Shown piece after piece: positions 18,875 through 28,990 of a DNA stretch of 64,000 nucleotides (its first letter is position 1; the number at the start of each line of letters is the position of its first letter). The notes beneath the pieces are model-generated. The model ran no database searches. It was not told the DNA's origin and was given only the letters and a program-made list of their open reading frames with translations. The position numbers were made by a program, and so were the translations under genes. The DNA comes from CAVWCW01 sp963753615 (GTDB taxonomy: Bacteria; Pseudomonadota; Gammaproteobacteria; Chromatiales; Chromatiaceae), in NCBI GenBank assembly GCA_963753615.1, contig CAVWCW010000016.1, positions 1 to 64,000 on the forward strand. The letters run 5' to 3'.

Positions 18875-21185
18875 TTAGAATCCTGTGCCAAAGCTGAACT
18901 GGAACCTTTCGACATCGTCGCCGTCTTTGGAGTTCAGCGGAAAACCGAGACTAACACTCAGGGCGCCGACGGGCGAGAGCCAAGTCGTCGATACGCCCAC
19001 CGAATAACGCAGTTCGGAGACCTTGAAACCGGTATCCGGGTCGCTGACCAGGCCCTTGGTGTCGAACACATTGCCGATGTCGAAGAAGCCAGCGATGCGC
19101 ACCGTATCTTCCAGGTCTTCCAGGGGCGCCGGAACGATCAGCTCCACATTGCCCACGGTCCGCAGGTTGCCGCCGATGGGATCGCCCTGAGAGTCGCGCG
19201 GGCCCAGGGTATTCTGCTCGTAACCGCGCACCGAGCGCATCCCTCCGGCGAAGAAATTGTAGAAGAAAGGCAGCTTATCGGTGTCGCCGTAACCCCCGCC
19301 GTAGCCCAGCTCGCCACGCAGCATCAAGGTCAGGTAGCGTGTCATCGGAAAGTAGTTGGTAGCCTGGTAATTGAGCTTGTAGTACTGCAGGTCACTGCCG
19401 GGAACCGAGGCCCGCACCGAGACTATGTGATTGATGCCGCGGGTGGCAAACACGCTGGTATCGCGGGTATCGTAGACCCAGCTGCCGCCGAGCTTGAAAT
19501 CGTGGAAGCGCTCACCGTTCTGCTCCACGAAGTCCTCGATCTCCAGCGATGGGTCACTGCCCGGCTTCAGCTTGGTGTATTCGTAGTCGATATTGAAGCC
19601 GTAACGGGAACGGTCGTTGATCGGAAAGCCAAAGTTGACCCCGGCACGCCCGACGTCGAGCAGGTAGTCCGCGGTGGACAGCTCGGCAAAGTCGGTAGAC
19701 CGATAGCTCAGGTTAAACCCGCGGCTGACCCCGTCGATCGTGTAGTAGGGGTTGGTGTAGGCAAGCTGGTACAGGCGGTTGGCCGAGCTGTTGTTGAACG
19801 CCAGCGATACCCGCTTGCCGGTGCCGAGGAAATTATCCTGGGTGATACTGGTATTGAAGATGATGCCGTCGCTCTGGGAATAGCCGAGGCCGGCCAGGAA
19901 GTTGCCGGAGGCCTTTTCCTTGACCGTGACGTTGATGTCCACCTCGTCGGTGGAACCCGCAACCGCCGGGGTTTCGATAGTGACGTCATCGAAATAGCCC
20001 AAGCGCCGCAGCCGGTCGCGAGAGTTGTTGAGCTGCTCGGTGGAGAACCAGCCGGCCTCCATCTGGCGCAACTCGCGGCGTAGCACCTCGTCGCGGGTCC
20101 GGGTGTTACCGAGGGTATTGATGCGCCGCACATAGACCCGCTTTCCGGGGTCGACAAAGAAGGTCAAGCCCACCTCTCTGGAGTCCTCGTCCACCGCCGG
20201 AATGCTATTGATGTTGGCGAAGGCGTACCCCTGATTGCTGAGCAGGTTGGTAATGCGTTCGGTGCTTTCGTTCACGCGCTTGCGGGAGAAGGGCTCGCCC
20301 CGGCGCAGATCGATCAGCGGAAACATTTCCTCCGCCGGCACCACCAGGTCGCCCGCCAGATTGATGTCGTTGATGCTGAACACCGGGCCCTCATCGATCA
20401 CCACGGTGATGTAGATATCCTGCTTGTTCGGGGTAATCGCCACTTGGGTGGACTCGATCTTGAACTGGATGTATCCGCGGTCCAGGTAGAAAGAGCGCAG
20501 GGTCTCAAGGTCACCCGCCAGTTTCTGCTTGGAGTACTGGTCGTCGCGGGTGTAGAAGGAAAACAAGCCGGTGGTGCTCAGCGCGAATTCGTCGAGCAGG
20601 TCGTCCTCGTCGAAGGCGCGGTTGCCTATAATATTGATCTGCTTGATCTTCGCTGCCTTGCCCTCGACGATATCGATGGCGATGGCGACCCGATTGCGCT
20701 CCAAGGGGGTGACGGTGGAGCTGAGCTGCACCGCGTACTTGCCGCGATTGAAGTACTGGCGCTGGAGTTCCTGCTCGATCTTCGCCAGCACCGAACGGTT
20801 GAATACCCGCCCTTCCGCCAGGCCGATGTCCTTCAGCGCCCCGAGCAGGGCGTCGGTCTCGATATCCTTGTTGCCGGTAATCTCGATATCGGCAATGGCC
20901 GGCCGTTCCACCACCGCCACGATCAGCACATCGCCGTCGCGCTCCAGACGGATGTCCTTGAAGAATCCGGTCTGGTAAAGGGCACGCAGAATCCGCGCCG
21001 ACTCGCCTGGGCCGATCTCGTCGCCCACGGTGACCGGCAGGTAGTTGAACACGGTGCCGGCGGAGATGCGCTGGAGCCCCTCGACCCGGATGTCCTCGAC
21101 CCGAAACCGCTCGGCGGCGGCCAACGACGACGCCAGGCTCGACAAGATCAGAAAAGCGGCTAATTAGATGAAAGGTCAGGCGCAT
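18875..21185 (-). CDS. bamA: BamA outer-membrane protein assembly factor, shift in the signal peptide
   Basis: Central barrel of the BAM complex. From residue about 25 it shows five POTRA domains (first FRVEDIRVEGLQRISAGTVF) and the C-terminal 16-strand barrel ending FQFSFGTGF, with the terminal Phe expected of barrel proteins. The long open frame begins only at a TTG (21145) without a full signal peptide. An ATG at 21185 (MRLTFHL) in the neighbouring frame runs into LAAFLILSSLASSLAAA if one base around 21164-21167 is removed, giving a proper signal peptide and 769 residues. It follows rseP and precedes skp. Confidence 0.94.
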
Positions 21186-21291
21186 AGGGAAGACTTCTGC
21201 TGGTCAAAATTCTCGCGGCGATGGCTGCGCCCCTGACGCTGGGCTCACCGCCCACCCCCGGGGCCCGGCTAGTATAAAGTAACTCCGGGCC

Positions 21292-22659
21292 CTAGCCCAG
21301 CAGGCGAACGATATCCAGATAGAAGGCCAGACTCATTAGAGCGAGCAGGATCACAAGGCCGAATTGCTGGGCATGCGCCATAGCGCGCTCGGAAAGGGGG
21401 CTGCCTTTGACCGCCTCGATCGCGAAGAACAGCAGGTGGCCACCGTCGAGCACCGGGATCGGCAGCAGGTTGAGCACTCCCAGGCTGAGGCTTACAACGG
21501 CGAGGAACTTGAGAAAATGCGCCCAGCCGTAGCTGGCCGATTTGCCGGCCGAATCGGCAATGGTGATCGGTCCGCTCAGGTTCTTGACCGACACCTCGCC
21601 AATCAGCATCCGGCCCAGCATTCTGAGCATGAGTACCGACAGATCCCAGGAGCGCTGGGCTGCCGCGCCCAGCGCCTGCAGCGGACCGTAACGGACCTCG
21701 GTACGGTAGCCGGCGTAGAGGTCCGGGTCGACCTGCACGCTGGCCCCGATGCGGCCGATGGCCCCGTCGTCGGTGAGGACGCGTGCCGGCGTGATAACCA
21801 GCGCCAGCGTCGCGCTGTCCCGCAGCAGCTCGATATGAATCGACTTGCCGGGGCGGGCCTGTACATACTCCACCCAGGCGCTCCAGTCCGTCAGCGGCAC
21901 GCCATCGGCCCTCAGAATCTCGTCGCCCGGCAGCAATCCGGCCCGCTGCGCCGGCTCCCCCGGTAATAGCTCGCCGATCACCGGGGGCACATGGGGCCGC
22001 AGCGGACTGAGGCCGATGCTTTCCAGGATGCGCCCGTCCTCCGCCAGTCCGGGCATGCGCTCCGACGGCAACTGTAGCAGGCGTTCCGGCTCGCCCTCGG
22101 CGCGCACCCGAACCGCCAGGTCGCGATCGTCGTCCAGCGATTCGGCGAGAAAGGCATACACCGCCGTCTCCCAGGTCGGGGTGGCGCGCCCGCCCACGGT
22201 CATCAGTTCGTCACCGGGGTGGAACCCGGCGGCGGCTGCGACCGAACCCTCCGCAACCTTGCCGACCAGCGGACGCAGACCAGTCTCGCCGCTGACAAAT
22301 ACCAGCCAGTAGGCGAACAACGCGAACAGAAAATTCGCGATCGGACCGGCCGCCACAATGGCGCTGCGCACAGGCAGGGACTTCCGATTGAAAGCGCGGT
22401 GCAACTCGGCCTCGGCCACCGGCTCCTCACGCTCGTCGAGCATCTTCACATAGCCGCCCAGGGGCAACGCGGCGAGCACGTACTCGGTGCCGTCGATCCG
22501 GCCCGTGCGCTTCCAAAGCGGTTTGCCGAAGCCAATGGAAAAGCGCAGAACCTTGACCCCGAGCCGGCGCGCAACCCAGAAATGCCCGAACTCGTGCACC
22601 GTGATCAGCACGCCGAGGGCGACCAGGAAGGAAGCAACGGTATAAAGGAAGGAAGTCAT
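21292..22659 (-). CDS. rseP: RseP site-2 intramembrane metalloprotease
   Basis: Cleaves anti-sigma factor RseA within the inner membrane during the envelope stress response. The 455-residue protein has the zinc motif HEFGH (residues 22-26) in the first membrane helix, GGYVKM, two central PDZ domains (about 120-300), and the C-terminal NLLPIPVLDGGHLLFF with the third zinc ligand. The ATG at 22659 gives normal family length (about 450) although the frame is open further upstream. It lies between dxr and bamA. Confidence 0.97.
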   Translation of the reverse strand: MTSFLYTVASFLVALGVLITVHEFGHFWVARRLGVKVLRFSIGFGKPLWKRTGRIDGTEYVLAALPLGGYVKMLDEREEPVAEAELHRAFNRKSLPVRSAIVAAGPIANFLFALFAYWLVFVSGETGLRPLVGKVAEGSVAAAAGFHPGDELMTVGGRATPTWETAVYAFLAESLDDDRDLAVRVRAEGEPERLLQLPSERMPGLAEDGRILESIGLSPLRPHVPPVIGELLPGEPAQRAGLLPGDEILRADGVPLTDWSAWVEYVQARPGKSIHIELLRDSATLALVITPARVLTDDGAIGRIGASVQVDPDLYAGYRTEVRYGPLQALGAAAQRSWDLSVLMLRMLGRMLIGEVSVKNLSGPITIADSAGKSASYGWAHFLKFLAVVSLSLGVLNLLPIPVLDGGHLLFFAIEAVKGSPLSERAMAHAQQFGLVILLALMSLAFYLDIVRLLG

Positions 22660-22723
22660 TAGCTGGATTCTAACCCGCCTGCCTGGAGGGATAATCGCGG
22701 CGCCAGCGGGGTTTTCCAATCTT

Positions 22724-23911
22724 TCATGCTGCGTCCGAACCCGCCGCGACCCGCTGCCGGGCCAGATTCCGTGCCCGGCGGTCGGCGGCGAATACCGCCT
22801 CCAACTGGTCGGCCGGCTCGGCGGGCAACCCCTGCAGGCAGGCCTCAACCACCTCGGCGATGCCGGAAAATGCCAGCCGCCGCTCCAGGAACGCGGCCAC
22901 CGCCACCTCGTTGGCTGCATTGAGAATGGCCGGGGCGGTGCCGCCGGCCTCGATGGCCAGGTAGGCCAGCGCCAGACAGGGAAAGCGCTCCGGCTGCGGC
23001 GCAGTGAAGTCGAGGTGTGCCACCGCAAACAGGTCCAGGCTGTCGACCCCGGATTCAATGCGCTCGGGCCAGGCCAACGCATGGGCGATCGGCGTTCGCA
23101 TATCTGGATTGCCCATCTGCGCCAGCACCGAACCGTCGACGTACTCGACCATGGAGTGAATCACACTCTGGCGGTGCAGAACGACACGCACCTGGGACGG
23201 CTCGGCATGAAACAGCCAGCAGGCCTCGATCACCTCCAGCCCCTTGTTCATCATGGTGGCCGAATCCACCGAAATCTTGCGCCCCATGTCCCAGTTCGGG
23301 TGGGCGCAGGCCTGCTCCGGGGTGACCTGCGCCAAGGCCTCCAAGGGAGTGTCGCGGAACGGCCCCCCGGAAGCGGTGAGCAGGATTCGACGCACCCCCC
23401 GCCCCCTGAAGTCGCCCTCGAAATCCCCCGGCAGGCATTGGAAGATGGCGTTGTGCTCGCTGTCTATGGGCAGGATCCGGGCACCGTGGCGCTCCGCTTC
23501 GGCCATGAACAGGCGCCCGGACATCACCAAGGCCTCTTTGTTGGCCAGCAGCAAGCGCTTGCCGGCCCGCACCGCGGCCAGGGCCGGCAGCAAACCGGCG
23601 GCACCGACGATAGCAGCCATCACTGCGTCCACCTCCGGCAGGGCGGCGATTTGCTCCAGCCCTTCGATTCCGGACAAGACCTCCACCGCGAGCCCTTCCT
23701 GCTGGGCACGTCGGCGCAGCTCGGTAGCCGCCGCCGGATCGGCCATCGCCGCCAACGCGGGGCGAAAGCGCCGACACTGCGCTAGTAGCCCATCCACGTC
23801 TCGGTTGGCGGAGAGCGCCTCCAAGCGGAACCGCTCGGGATGGCGCGCGACTACGTCCAGGGTGCTGACACCGATGGAGCCGGTAGAGCCAAGGACGCTA
23901 AGCGCGATCAT
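22724..23911 (-). CDS. dxr: 1-deoxy-D-xylulose 5-phosphate reductoisomerase
   Basis: Second enzyme of the MEP isoprenoid pathway, using NADPH and a divalent metal. The 395-residue product begins with the Rossmann motif LGSTGSIGVSTLDVV, has ANKEALVMSG and the metal and substrate loop ILPIDSEHNAIFQCL, and the catalytic NWDMGRKISVDSATMMNKGL. Start ATG 23911 overlaps the cdsA stop (ATGA). The same frame is open far upstream, through cdsA, but that extension is a shadow. It supplies the pathway that uppS, just upstream, consumes. Confidence 0.97.
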   Translation of the reverse strand: MIALSVLGSTGSIGVSTLDVVARHPERFRLEALSANRDVDGLLAQCRRFRPALAAMADPAAATELRRRAQQEGLAVEVLSGIEGLEQIAALPEVDAVMAAIVGAAGLLPALAAVRAGKRLLLANKEALVMSGRLFMAEAERHGARILPIDSEHNAIFQCLPGDFEGDFRGRGVRRILLTASGGPFRDTPLEALAQVTPEQACAHPNWDMGRKISVDSATMMNKGLEVIEACWLFHAEPSQVRVVLHRQSVIHSMVEYVDGSVLAQMGNPDMRTPIAHALAWPERIESGVDSLDLFAVAHLDFTAPQPERFPCLALAYLAIEAGGTAPAILNAANEVAVAAFLERRLAFSGIAEVVEACLQGLPAEPADQLEAVFAADRRARNLARQRVAAGSDAA

Positions 23912-24738
23912 CCGAGATCCAGCAGCAGCAGGCCGGCGGCGAACACCGGGCCGGCGGCGGTGAGGCTGTCGATGCGGTCCAGCACTCCGCCATGACCGGG
24001 CAACATCTGGCCGCTGTCTTTGAGTCCGCGCAGGCGCTTCATGAGGCTCTCGAACAGGTCGCCAAAAATGGAGACGGCGCCGGTGAACAGGCACAACAGC
24101 ACGAAACTGAGGCCGGTGCCCGGGGCGTAGCCCATGGCGAGACTCCAGCCAAGCCCGCACAACAGCACCCCGAACAGGGCCCCCGCCACCCCCTCCAGGG
24201 TCTTGCCGGGGCTGATGCCCGGGGCCAGCTTGGTGCGTCCCCAGCGCTTGCCAGCGAAGTAGGCACCGCTGTCGGCCACCCAGATCAGCACCAGCAGGAA
24301 CAACAGCAAGCGCGGGCCCAGCTCGAACTGGGAATGCAGGTAGATCAGGGCGCTCCAGGCAGGTATCAGGGTGAACAAACCGAGCAACAACTGCCCATAA
24401 CTGACCCCTTTCAGGTTTTTCCCCAGGCCGGTGCGGCGCCAGGCCAGCAACAGCAGCGACAGCCCCAGCCACCATAGCGCGGCCGGGTAGAGCAGCCAAG
24501 CGGCCCGGGCCGGGTCCTGCAGCAGGAAGGCGGCGCCATAGATGCCGAGAGCGGAGACTAGGATGTAGGGAGTCTGGCCGATGCAGGCCTCGATACCGGA
24601 GAGCCGGGCCCACTCGCCGCTGCCGAGCAGGATCACCAGGGCCAAAGCCAACCCCACCCAGACGCTGGGCAGGAGCAGCACGCCGGCGACCACCAGTGGA
24701 ATCAATGCCAGTGCGGTGAGGACCCGTTGTTTGAGCAT
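23908..24738 (-). CDS. cdsA: Phosphatidate cytidylyltransferase
   Basis: Integral membrane enzyme making CDP-diacylglycerol from CTP and phosphatidic acid, the branch point of phospholipid synthesis. The 276-residue product has about eight hydrophobic helices and the complete CDS signature near the C-terminus, SLMKRLRGLKDSGQMLPGHG then VLDRID. Start MLKQRVLTALALIPL is typical. It is 15 bp from uppS and overlaps dxr by four bases. Confidence 0.96.
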   Translation of the reverse strand: MLKQRVLTALALIPLVVAGVLLLPSVWVGLALALVILLGSGEWARLSGIEACIGQTPYILVSALGIYGAAFLLQDPARAAWLLYPAALWWLGLSLLLLAWRRTGLGKNLKGVSYGQLLLGLFTLIPAWSALIYLHSQFELGPRLLLFLLVLIWVADSGAYFAGKRWGRTKLAPGISPGKTLEGVAGALFGVLLCGLGWSLAMGYAPGTGLSFVLLCLFTGAVSIFGDLFESLMKRLRGLKDSGQMLPGHGGVLDRIDSLTAAGPVFAAGLLLLDLG

Positions 24739-24753
24739 AAGGGGGTGCCGGAT

Positions 24754-25500
24754 TCAGGCCTTGACCGGCTGGACCTGCGCTCCAATCATACCGAAGCGAC
24801 GCTGGCGATGGGCAAAGTCCTCCAGCGCTTGGTCGAAGGCGACGGCATCGAAATCCGGCCACAAGGTAGCGGTAAAATACAACTCCGAGTACGCCGCCTG
24901 CCAGAGCAGAAAGTTGCTCAAACGCCGCTCGCCGCCGGTGCGGATATACAGGTCCGGGTCCGGGATTTCGGGAAACGACAGGGCGTCGGCAAGGGCCACT
25001 TCGGTAATCTCCTCCGGGCGCATACGTCCGTCCGCCACCTGTTGCGCCAGCTGACGGGCCGCCTGGGTAACGTCCCAGCGCCCGCCATAGTTGGCGGCGA
25101 TCTGCAGCAGCAAAGCGTCGTTGCCCGCGGTCAGTGCCTCGGCGGCGGCGATCCCGTCCTGAAGCTTTGCCGAGAAGGCACTGCGATCGCCGATCACCCG
25201 CAGCCGCACATTATTGCGCTGCAGGCGCTTAGCCTCGCGCTGCAGGGCGGTCAAGAACAAGTCCATCAGCAACCCCACCTCCTGGGCCGGGCGGCGCCAG
25301 TTCTCGCTGCTGAAGGCAAACAAAGTGAGTGCGGCGACACCGTGCTTCAGGCACTGTTCCACGGTGATGCGCACCGAACCGACCCCGGCCTGATGGCCGG
25401 CGTGGCGCGGGAGACCCTGCTCTTCGGCCCAGCGACCGTTGCCGTCCATGATGATGGCCACGTGCACCGGCACATGCGTTTCGCTTTGGCTTGGTTGCAT
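24754..25500 (-). CDS. uppS: Undecaprenyl diphosphate synthase
   Basis: Cis-prenyltransferase that makes the C55 lipid carrier for peptidoglycan and O-antigen. The family core is present: HVAIIMDGNGRWAEEQGLPR with the catalytic Asp, HQAGVGSVRITVEQCL, LFAFSSENWRRP, and the C-terminal DPDLYIRTGGERRLSNFLLW. The ATG at 25500 (MQPSQSETHVPVHV) gives 248 residues, a normal length; an in-frame TTG at 25575 overlapping the frr stop would add 25 residues unlike the family. Confidence 0.95.
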   Translation of the reverse strand: MQPSQSETHVPVHVAIIMDGNGRWAEEQGLPRHAGHQAGVGSVRITVEQCLKHGVAALTLFAFSSENWRRPAQEVGLLMDLFLTALQREAKRLQRNNVRLRVIGDRSAFSAKLQDGIAAAEALTAGNDALLLQIAANYGGRWDVTQAARQLAQQVADGRMRPEEITEVALADALSFPEIPDPDLYIRTGGERRLSNFLLWQAAYSELYFTATLWPDFDAVAFDQALEDFAHRQRRFGMIGAQVQPVKA

Positions 25501-25571
25501 CACCCGGTGCTGCGCCCCTGAACGTTCGCTTGCAGGGCCGGCCCCGGCCCGCATCCAACCTGGCAGACGAA

Positions 25572-26129
25572 TCAAATCGCCATCAGGTCCTTTTCTTTCT
25601 CTTCCAACAGGGCTTCGATGGCCGCGATATGGTCATCGGTGAGCTTCTGCACGAGATCCTGTCCGCGATGCTCTTCGTCCTCGGAGATCATCTTCTCCTT
25701 GACCATGTTCTTCATGTCCGTGTTGGCGTCCCGGCGGATATTGCGGATCGCTACCCGCGCCCCCTCGGCCTCATGGCGCACCACCCGAATCAGGTCCTTG
25801 CGACGCTCTTCGGTCAGCACCGGCAAGGGCACCCGGATCACGTTGCCGGCCACCGCTGGATTCAGTCCCAGGTCCGAAGTACGGATCGCCTTGTCCACCG
25901 GCGCCACCATATTCTGCTCCCAGGGCGTAACCGCCAGCGTGCGCGCGTCTTCCACGCTCACATTGGCAACCTGGTTGATCGGTACGTCGGAGCCGTAGTA
26001 CGAGACCTGGATCTGGTCGAGCAGGCTCGGGTGGGCGCGCCCGGTGCGGATCTTGGCCAGGTCCAGTTTGAGCGCCTCTACGCTTTTGTTCATGCGCCCG
26101 TTGGCGTCTTTCTTAATATCATCGATCAT
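25572..26129 (-). CDS. frr: Ribosome recycling factor
   Basis: Splits post-termination ribosomes together with EF-G. Exactly 185 residues, the usual length, with the three-helix bundle segments MIDDIKKDANGRMNKSVEAL and LAKIRTGRAHPSLLD, domain II around VPINQVANVSVEDARTL, and RVPLPVLTEERRKDL. The start overlaps the pyrH stop as ATGA, so the two are translationally coupled. Confidence 0.98.
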   Translation of the reverse strand: MIDDIKKDANGRMNKSVEALKLDLAKIRTGRAHPSLLDQIQVSYYGSDVPINQVANVSVEDARTLAVTPWEQNMVAPVDKAIRTSDLGLNPAVAGNVIRVPLPVLTEERRKDLIRVVRHEAEGARVAIRNIRRDANTDMKNMVKEKMISEDEEHRGQDLVQKLTDDHIAAIEALLEEKEKDLMAI

Positions 26130-26854
26130 TCTGTATCCTCTCCTTCCACCAGGGAGCCCACGTCTTCGCCCTGCAACAGGCGCATCAGCGCCCCTTCTTG
26201 GTTTATGTTCAGCACCCGCAGGGGCATATTGTTCTCACGGCACATGACGATGGCCGTGGCGTCCATCACCCCCAGGTTCTCCCGCAGCGCCCGGTCATAA
26301 GACAGGCGCCGGTAGAACTCGGCCTGGGGATCTTTCACCGGATCCGCGGAGTAGATGCCGTCCACCTTGGTCGCCTTGATCAACAGTTCGGCGCCGATCT
26401 CCACCGCTCGCAGGCTGGCCGCCGAATCGGTGGTGAAGAAGGGATTGCCGGTGCCGGCGGCAAAAACCACCACTCGTCTCTTTTCCAGATGACGCACCGC
26501 GCGCCGGCGGATGAAATCTTCGCACACCTGATTGATGCGCAGGGCCGACATCACCCGCACCGGCACCCCCTGGCGCTCCAGGGCGTCCTGGATCGCCAGC
26601 GAATTCATAACCGTGGCCAACATCCCCATATGGTCGCCAGTAACCCGGTCTATACCGCCCTGGGCCAGGCCGGCACCACGGAAAATGTTGCCGCCACCGA
26701 TCACCAATCCGATCTCGGCTCCGGCCTCCACCAGGGCCCGAATCTCGCTGGCGAGCCGACGGATGTAATCCGGGTCGATCCCGAAATTCTGCTCGCCCAT
26801 CAGGGCCTCGCCGCTGAGCTTAAGCAGGATGCGCCGGTAGATCAGTTGCGACAT
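26126..26854 (-). CDS. pyrH: UMP kinase
   Basis: Hexameric bacterial UMP kinase making UDP from UMP and ATP; amino-acid-kinase fold. The 242-residue protein has LLKLSGEALMGEQNFGIDP, GLVIGGGNIFRGAGLA, TGNPFFTTDSAASLRAVEI and ATKVDGIYSADPVKDPQA, all characteristic. It is followed by coupled frr, and separated from tsf upstream by a terminator hairpin, so it probably has its own promoter or depends on read-through. Confidence 0.98.
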   Translation of the reverse strand: MSQLIYRRILLKLSGEALMGEQNFGIDPDYIRRLASEIRALVEAGAEIGLVIGGGNIFRGAGLAQGGIDRVTGDHMGMLATVMNSLAIQDALERQGVPVRVMSALRINQVCEDFIRRRAVRHLEKRRVVVFAAGTGNPFFTTDSAASLRAVEIGAELLIKATKVDGIYSADPVKDPQAEFYRRLSYDRALRENLGVMDATAIVMCRENNMPLRVLNINQEGALMRLLQGEDVGSLVEGEDTE

Positions 26855-26918
26855 GGCCTTCCTATGTGTGCTTTCCGGGGGTCGCCCTTCGGGTCGGGCA
26901 AGACACCACCGTCATAAA

Positions 26919-26954
26919 GACAAACGGCCGGCAAACCAGGGGCTTGCCGGCCGT
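26919..26954 (-). terminator. Rho-independent terminator after rpsB-tsf
   Basis: On the minus strand ACGGCCGGCAA and TTGCCGGCCGT (26944-26954 and 26924-26934) form a perfect 11-bp stem with a 9-base loop, followed by TTTGTCTTT. It lies 17 bp after the tsf stop and before pyrH. Confidence 0.85.
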
Positions 26955-26970
26955 GGCGAAGCTCCAGGCA

Positions 26971-27858
26971 TCAAGCCCCCTGTACCTGCGCCATCACTTC
27001 TTCGGCGAAGTTCTCGCTCTTCTTCTCGATCCCCTCGCCCACCTCGAACCGCTTGAAGCCCGAAACCTTGGCGTCGGCACCGTCGAGCAGTTTGCCCACG
27101 GTAGTATCCGGATCCTTGACGAAGGGCTGGCCCACCAGGGTGATCTCCGCCAGGTACTTACGGATGCGCCCTTCCACCATCTTCTCCATGATGTTCTCCG
27201 GCTTGCCGCTCTCGGCGGCCTGGGCCATGAAGATGTCGCGCTCCTTCGCCAGCAGATCCGCGGGAACCTCTTCGGCGGACACGCAGACCGGGTTGCTGGC
27301 CGCGACGTGCATCGCAATGTCCTTGCCCATGGTCTCGTCACCGCCGGCCAGTTCCACCACTACGCCGATGCGCACCCCGTGGCGGTAGGATGCCAGCAGG
27401 CCGCCGTCGGTCCCGAAGCGCTCGAAACGGCGCACGTTCATGTTCTCCCCGATCTTGGAGATAAGCGCCTCACGGGCCTGATTGACCGTGGTGTCCTCAC
27501 CCTCATGCAGGGGTTGCTCCAACAGTTCCTCAACGCTGGCAGCGGTGCCACCGAGCACCCTTTCGGCCACCGCATCGGCGAACGATATGAAGTTCTCGTC
27601 TTTGGCCACGAAGTCGGTCTCGCAGTTGACCTCCACCATGGCGGCGCGCTTGCCGTCATCGCTGTGCTTGATCACCACTACGCCTTCGGCCGCGGTGCGC
27701 CCGGCCTTTTTGGCGGCCTTGGCCTGGCCCGATTTGCGCATCATTTCGATGGCGGCCTCAATGTCCCCGTTGGTCTCTACCAACGCCTTCTTGCATTCCA
27801 TCATTCCGGAACCGGTGCGCTCACGCAGTTCCTTCACCAGAGCGGCTGTAATCGCCAT
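26971..27858 (-). CDS. tsf: Elongation factor Ts
   Basis: Nucleotide exchange factor for EF-Tu. The 295-residue product starts MAITAALVKELRERTGSGMM with the UBA-like N-terminal domain (residues 1-55), then MVEVNCETDFVAKDENF, the core domain and coiled coil, and the C-terminal VAAFKRFEVGEGI-like segment (here VSGFKRFEVGEGIEKKSEN). It follows rpsB by 54 bp, the universal pairing, and precedes a strong terminator. Confidence 0.98.
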   Translation of the reverse strand: MAITAALVKELRERTGSGMMECKKALVETNGDIEAAIEMMRKSGQAKAAKKAGRTAAEGVVVIKHSDDGKRAAMVEVNCETDFVAKDENFISFADAVAERVLGGTAASVEELLEQPLHEGEDTTVNQAREALISKIGENMNVRRFERFGTDGGLLASYRHGVRIGVVVELAGGDETMGKDIAMHVAASNPVCVSAEEVPADLLAKERDIFMAQAAESGKPENIMEKMVEGRIRKYLAEITLVGQPFVKDPDTTVGKLLDGADAKVSGFKRFEVGEGIEKKSENFAEEVMAQVQGA

Positions 27859-27912
27859 TGGGTCTATACCTCTTCGAATCTTGGATTTCGGTTCGCTGGC
27901 CGCAGCCGGCGC

Positions 27913-28671
27913 TTACTCGCCGGAAGCGGCGCTGGCGCCGGCGTCGTCGACCTCGACGAACTCGTCGCCACCGCCGACGTGGGCGACGCTGGCCTTGCCT
28001 TCCAGGATGGCGTGAGACGCGCCCTGCGCGTAGAGCTGGATGGCCCGGATCGAGTCGTCATTACCGGGAATCACGTAGTCTATGCCCTCAGGGTTCGAGT
28101 TGGTATCCACCACGCCGACCACCGGGATGCCGAGTTTGCGGGCCTCGCTGATGGCGATGTCCTCGTGGCCGACGTCGATTACGAACATCGCGTCCGGAAC
28201 GCCGCCCATATCCTTGATACCGCCCAGGCTGCGCTCGAGCTTCTCCAATTCGCGGCGCAGGCCCAGCGCCTCTTTCTTGTGGAAGCGCTGATGGATGCTA
28301 CCGTCTTCGATCATAGCGTCCAGTTCTTTCAGGCGTTTGATCGACTGCTTGATGGTCTTGAAATTGGTCAGCATGCCGCCCAACCAACGATGGTTGACGA
28401 ACGGCATGTTGCAGCGATGCGCCTCCTCGCGCACCGTCTCCTGGGCCGCCCGCTTGGTGCCGACGAACATCACCTTGCCGCCATTGGCCGCCAGCGAACC
28501 AAGGTAGTTCATGGCGTCGTTGTACAGGGGCAGGGTCTTTTCCAGGTTGACGATGTGGATCTTGTTACGGTGGCCGAAGATGTAAGGGGCCATCTTCGGG
28601 TTCCAATAGCGGGTCTGGTGACCAAAATGCACGCCAGCTTCGAGCATCTGGCGCATGGAAACGTTACTCAT
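27913..28671 (-). CDS. rpsB: 30S ribosomal protein S2
   Basis: Small-subunit protein S2, 252 residues. Start MSNVSMRQMLEAGVHFGHQT with RYWNPKMAPYIFGHRNKIHI and MFVIDVGHEDIAISEARKLG are the S2 family signatures; the acidic Ala-rich tail ends ASAASGE. The ATG at 28671 is set by family alignment although the frame is open to 28764. A long leader with the conserved gammaproteobacterial S2 motif precedes it, pointing to autoregulation of rpsB-tsf by S2. Confidence 0.98.
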   Translation of the reverse strand: MSNVSMRQMLEAGVHFGHQTRYWNPKMAPYIFGHRNKIHIVNLEKTLPLYNDAMNYLGSLAANGGKVMFVGTKRAAQETVREEAHRCNMPFVNHRWLGGMLTNFKTIKQSIKRLKELDAMIEDGSIHQRFHKKEALGLRRELEKLERSLGGIKDMGGVPDAMFVIDVGHEDIAISEARKLGIPVVGVVDTNSNPEGIDYVIPGNDDSIRAIQLYAQGASHAILEGKASVAHVGGGDEFVEVDDAGASAASGE

Positions 28672-28684
28672 TATCTGTGACTCC

Positions 28685-28790
28685 AAAATTTTCGGGTTAT
28701 GCCTCCACGCACCCCATGGAACAACCCGCTCTCGGCGGGCACCCCGTCCCATGTGACGGTGCATGTGTGTATTTTCGCTCGCTCGGAACG
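28685..28790 (-). promoter_or_regulatory. rpsB leader with S2 autoregulatory motif
   Basis: On the minus strand, just before rpsB, GGGTTGTTCC (28727-28718) and GTGGAGGCATAACCC (28708-28694) occur with pairing ends GGGTT / AACCC. The same words precede rpsB in E. coli, where S2 binds the leader to repress rpsB-tsf. The outer bounds of the element are approximate. The whole leader from the predicted promoter is about 310 bases. Confidence 0.65.
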
Positions 28791-28990
28791 GCTCCGGACG
28801 GGCGTCAGCAGGCCAGTGAAATCAGCCGATTTTTCGGCCGCCAGGGCGCGGCACTTGCGGCGCCACCATTTCCAACGAATGCAAGCCATTGAAAACGAAA
28901 GGGACGCAATGCAACCGCTTCGCATCTCGCCAGGGCTCTACCGCTTCGGCGCCGAGGAAGTTGCGAATCGTTTGCGATTGTGCGGCGGGT

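Noticed and set aside
22724..24862. Dxr appearing to be fused to a long N-terminal extension
   Set aside because: The extension is the shifted frame of cdsA. The real start at 23911 overlaps the cdsA stop as ATGA and gives a normal Dxr length.
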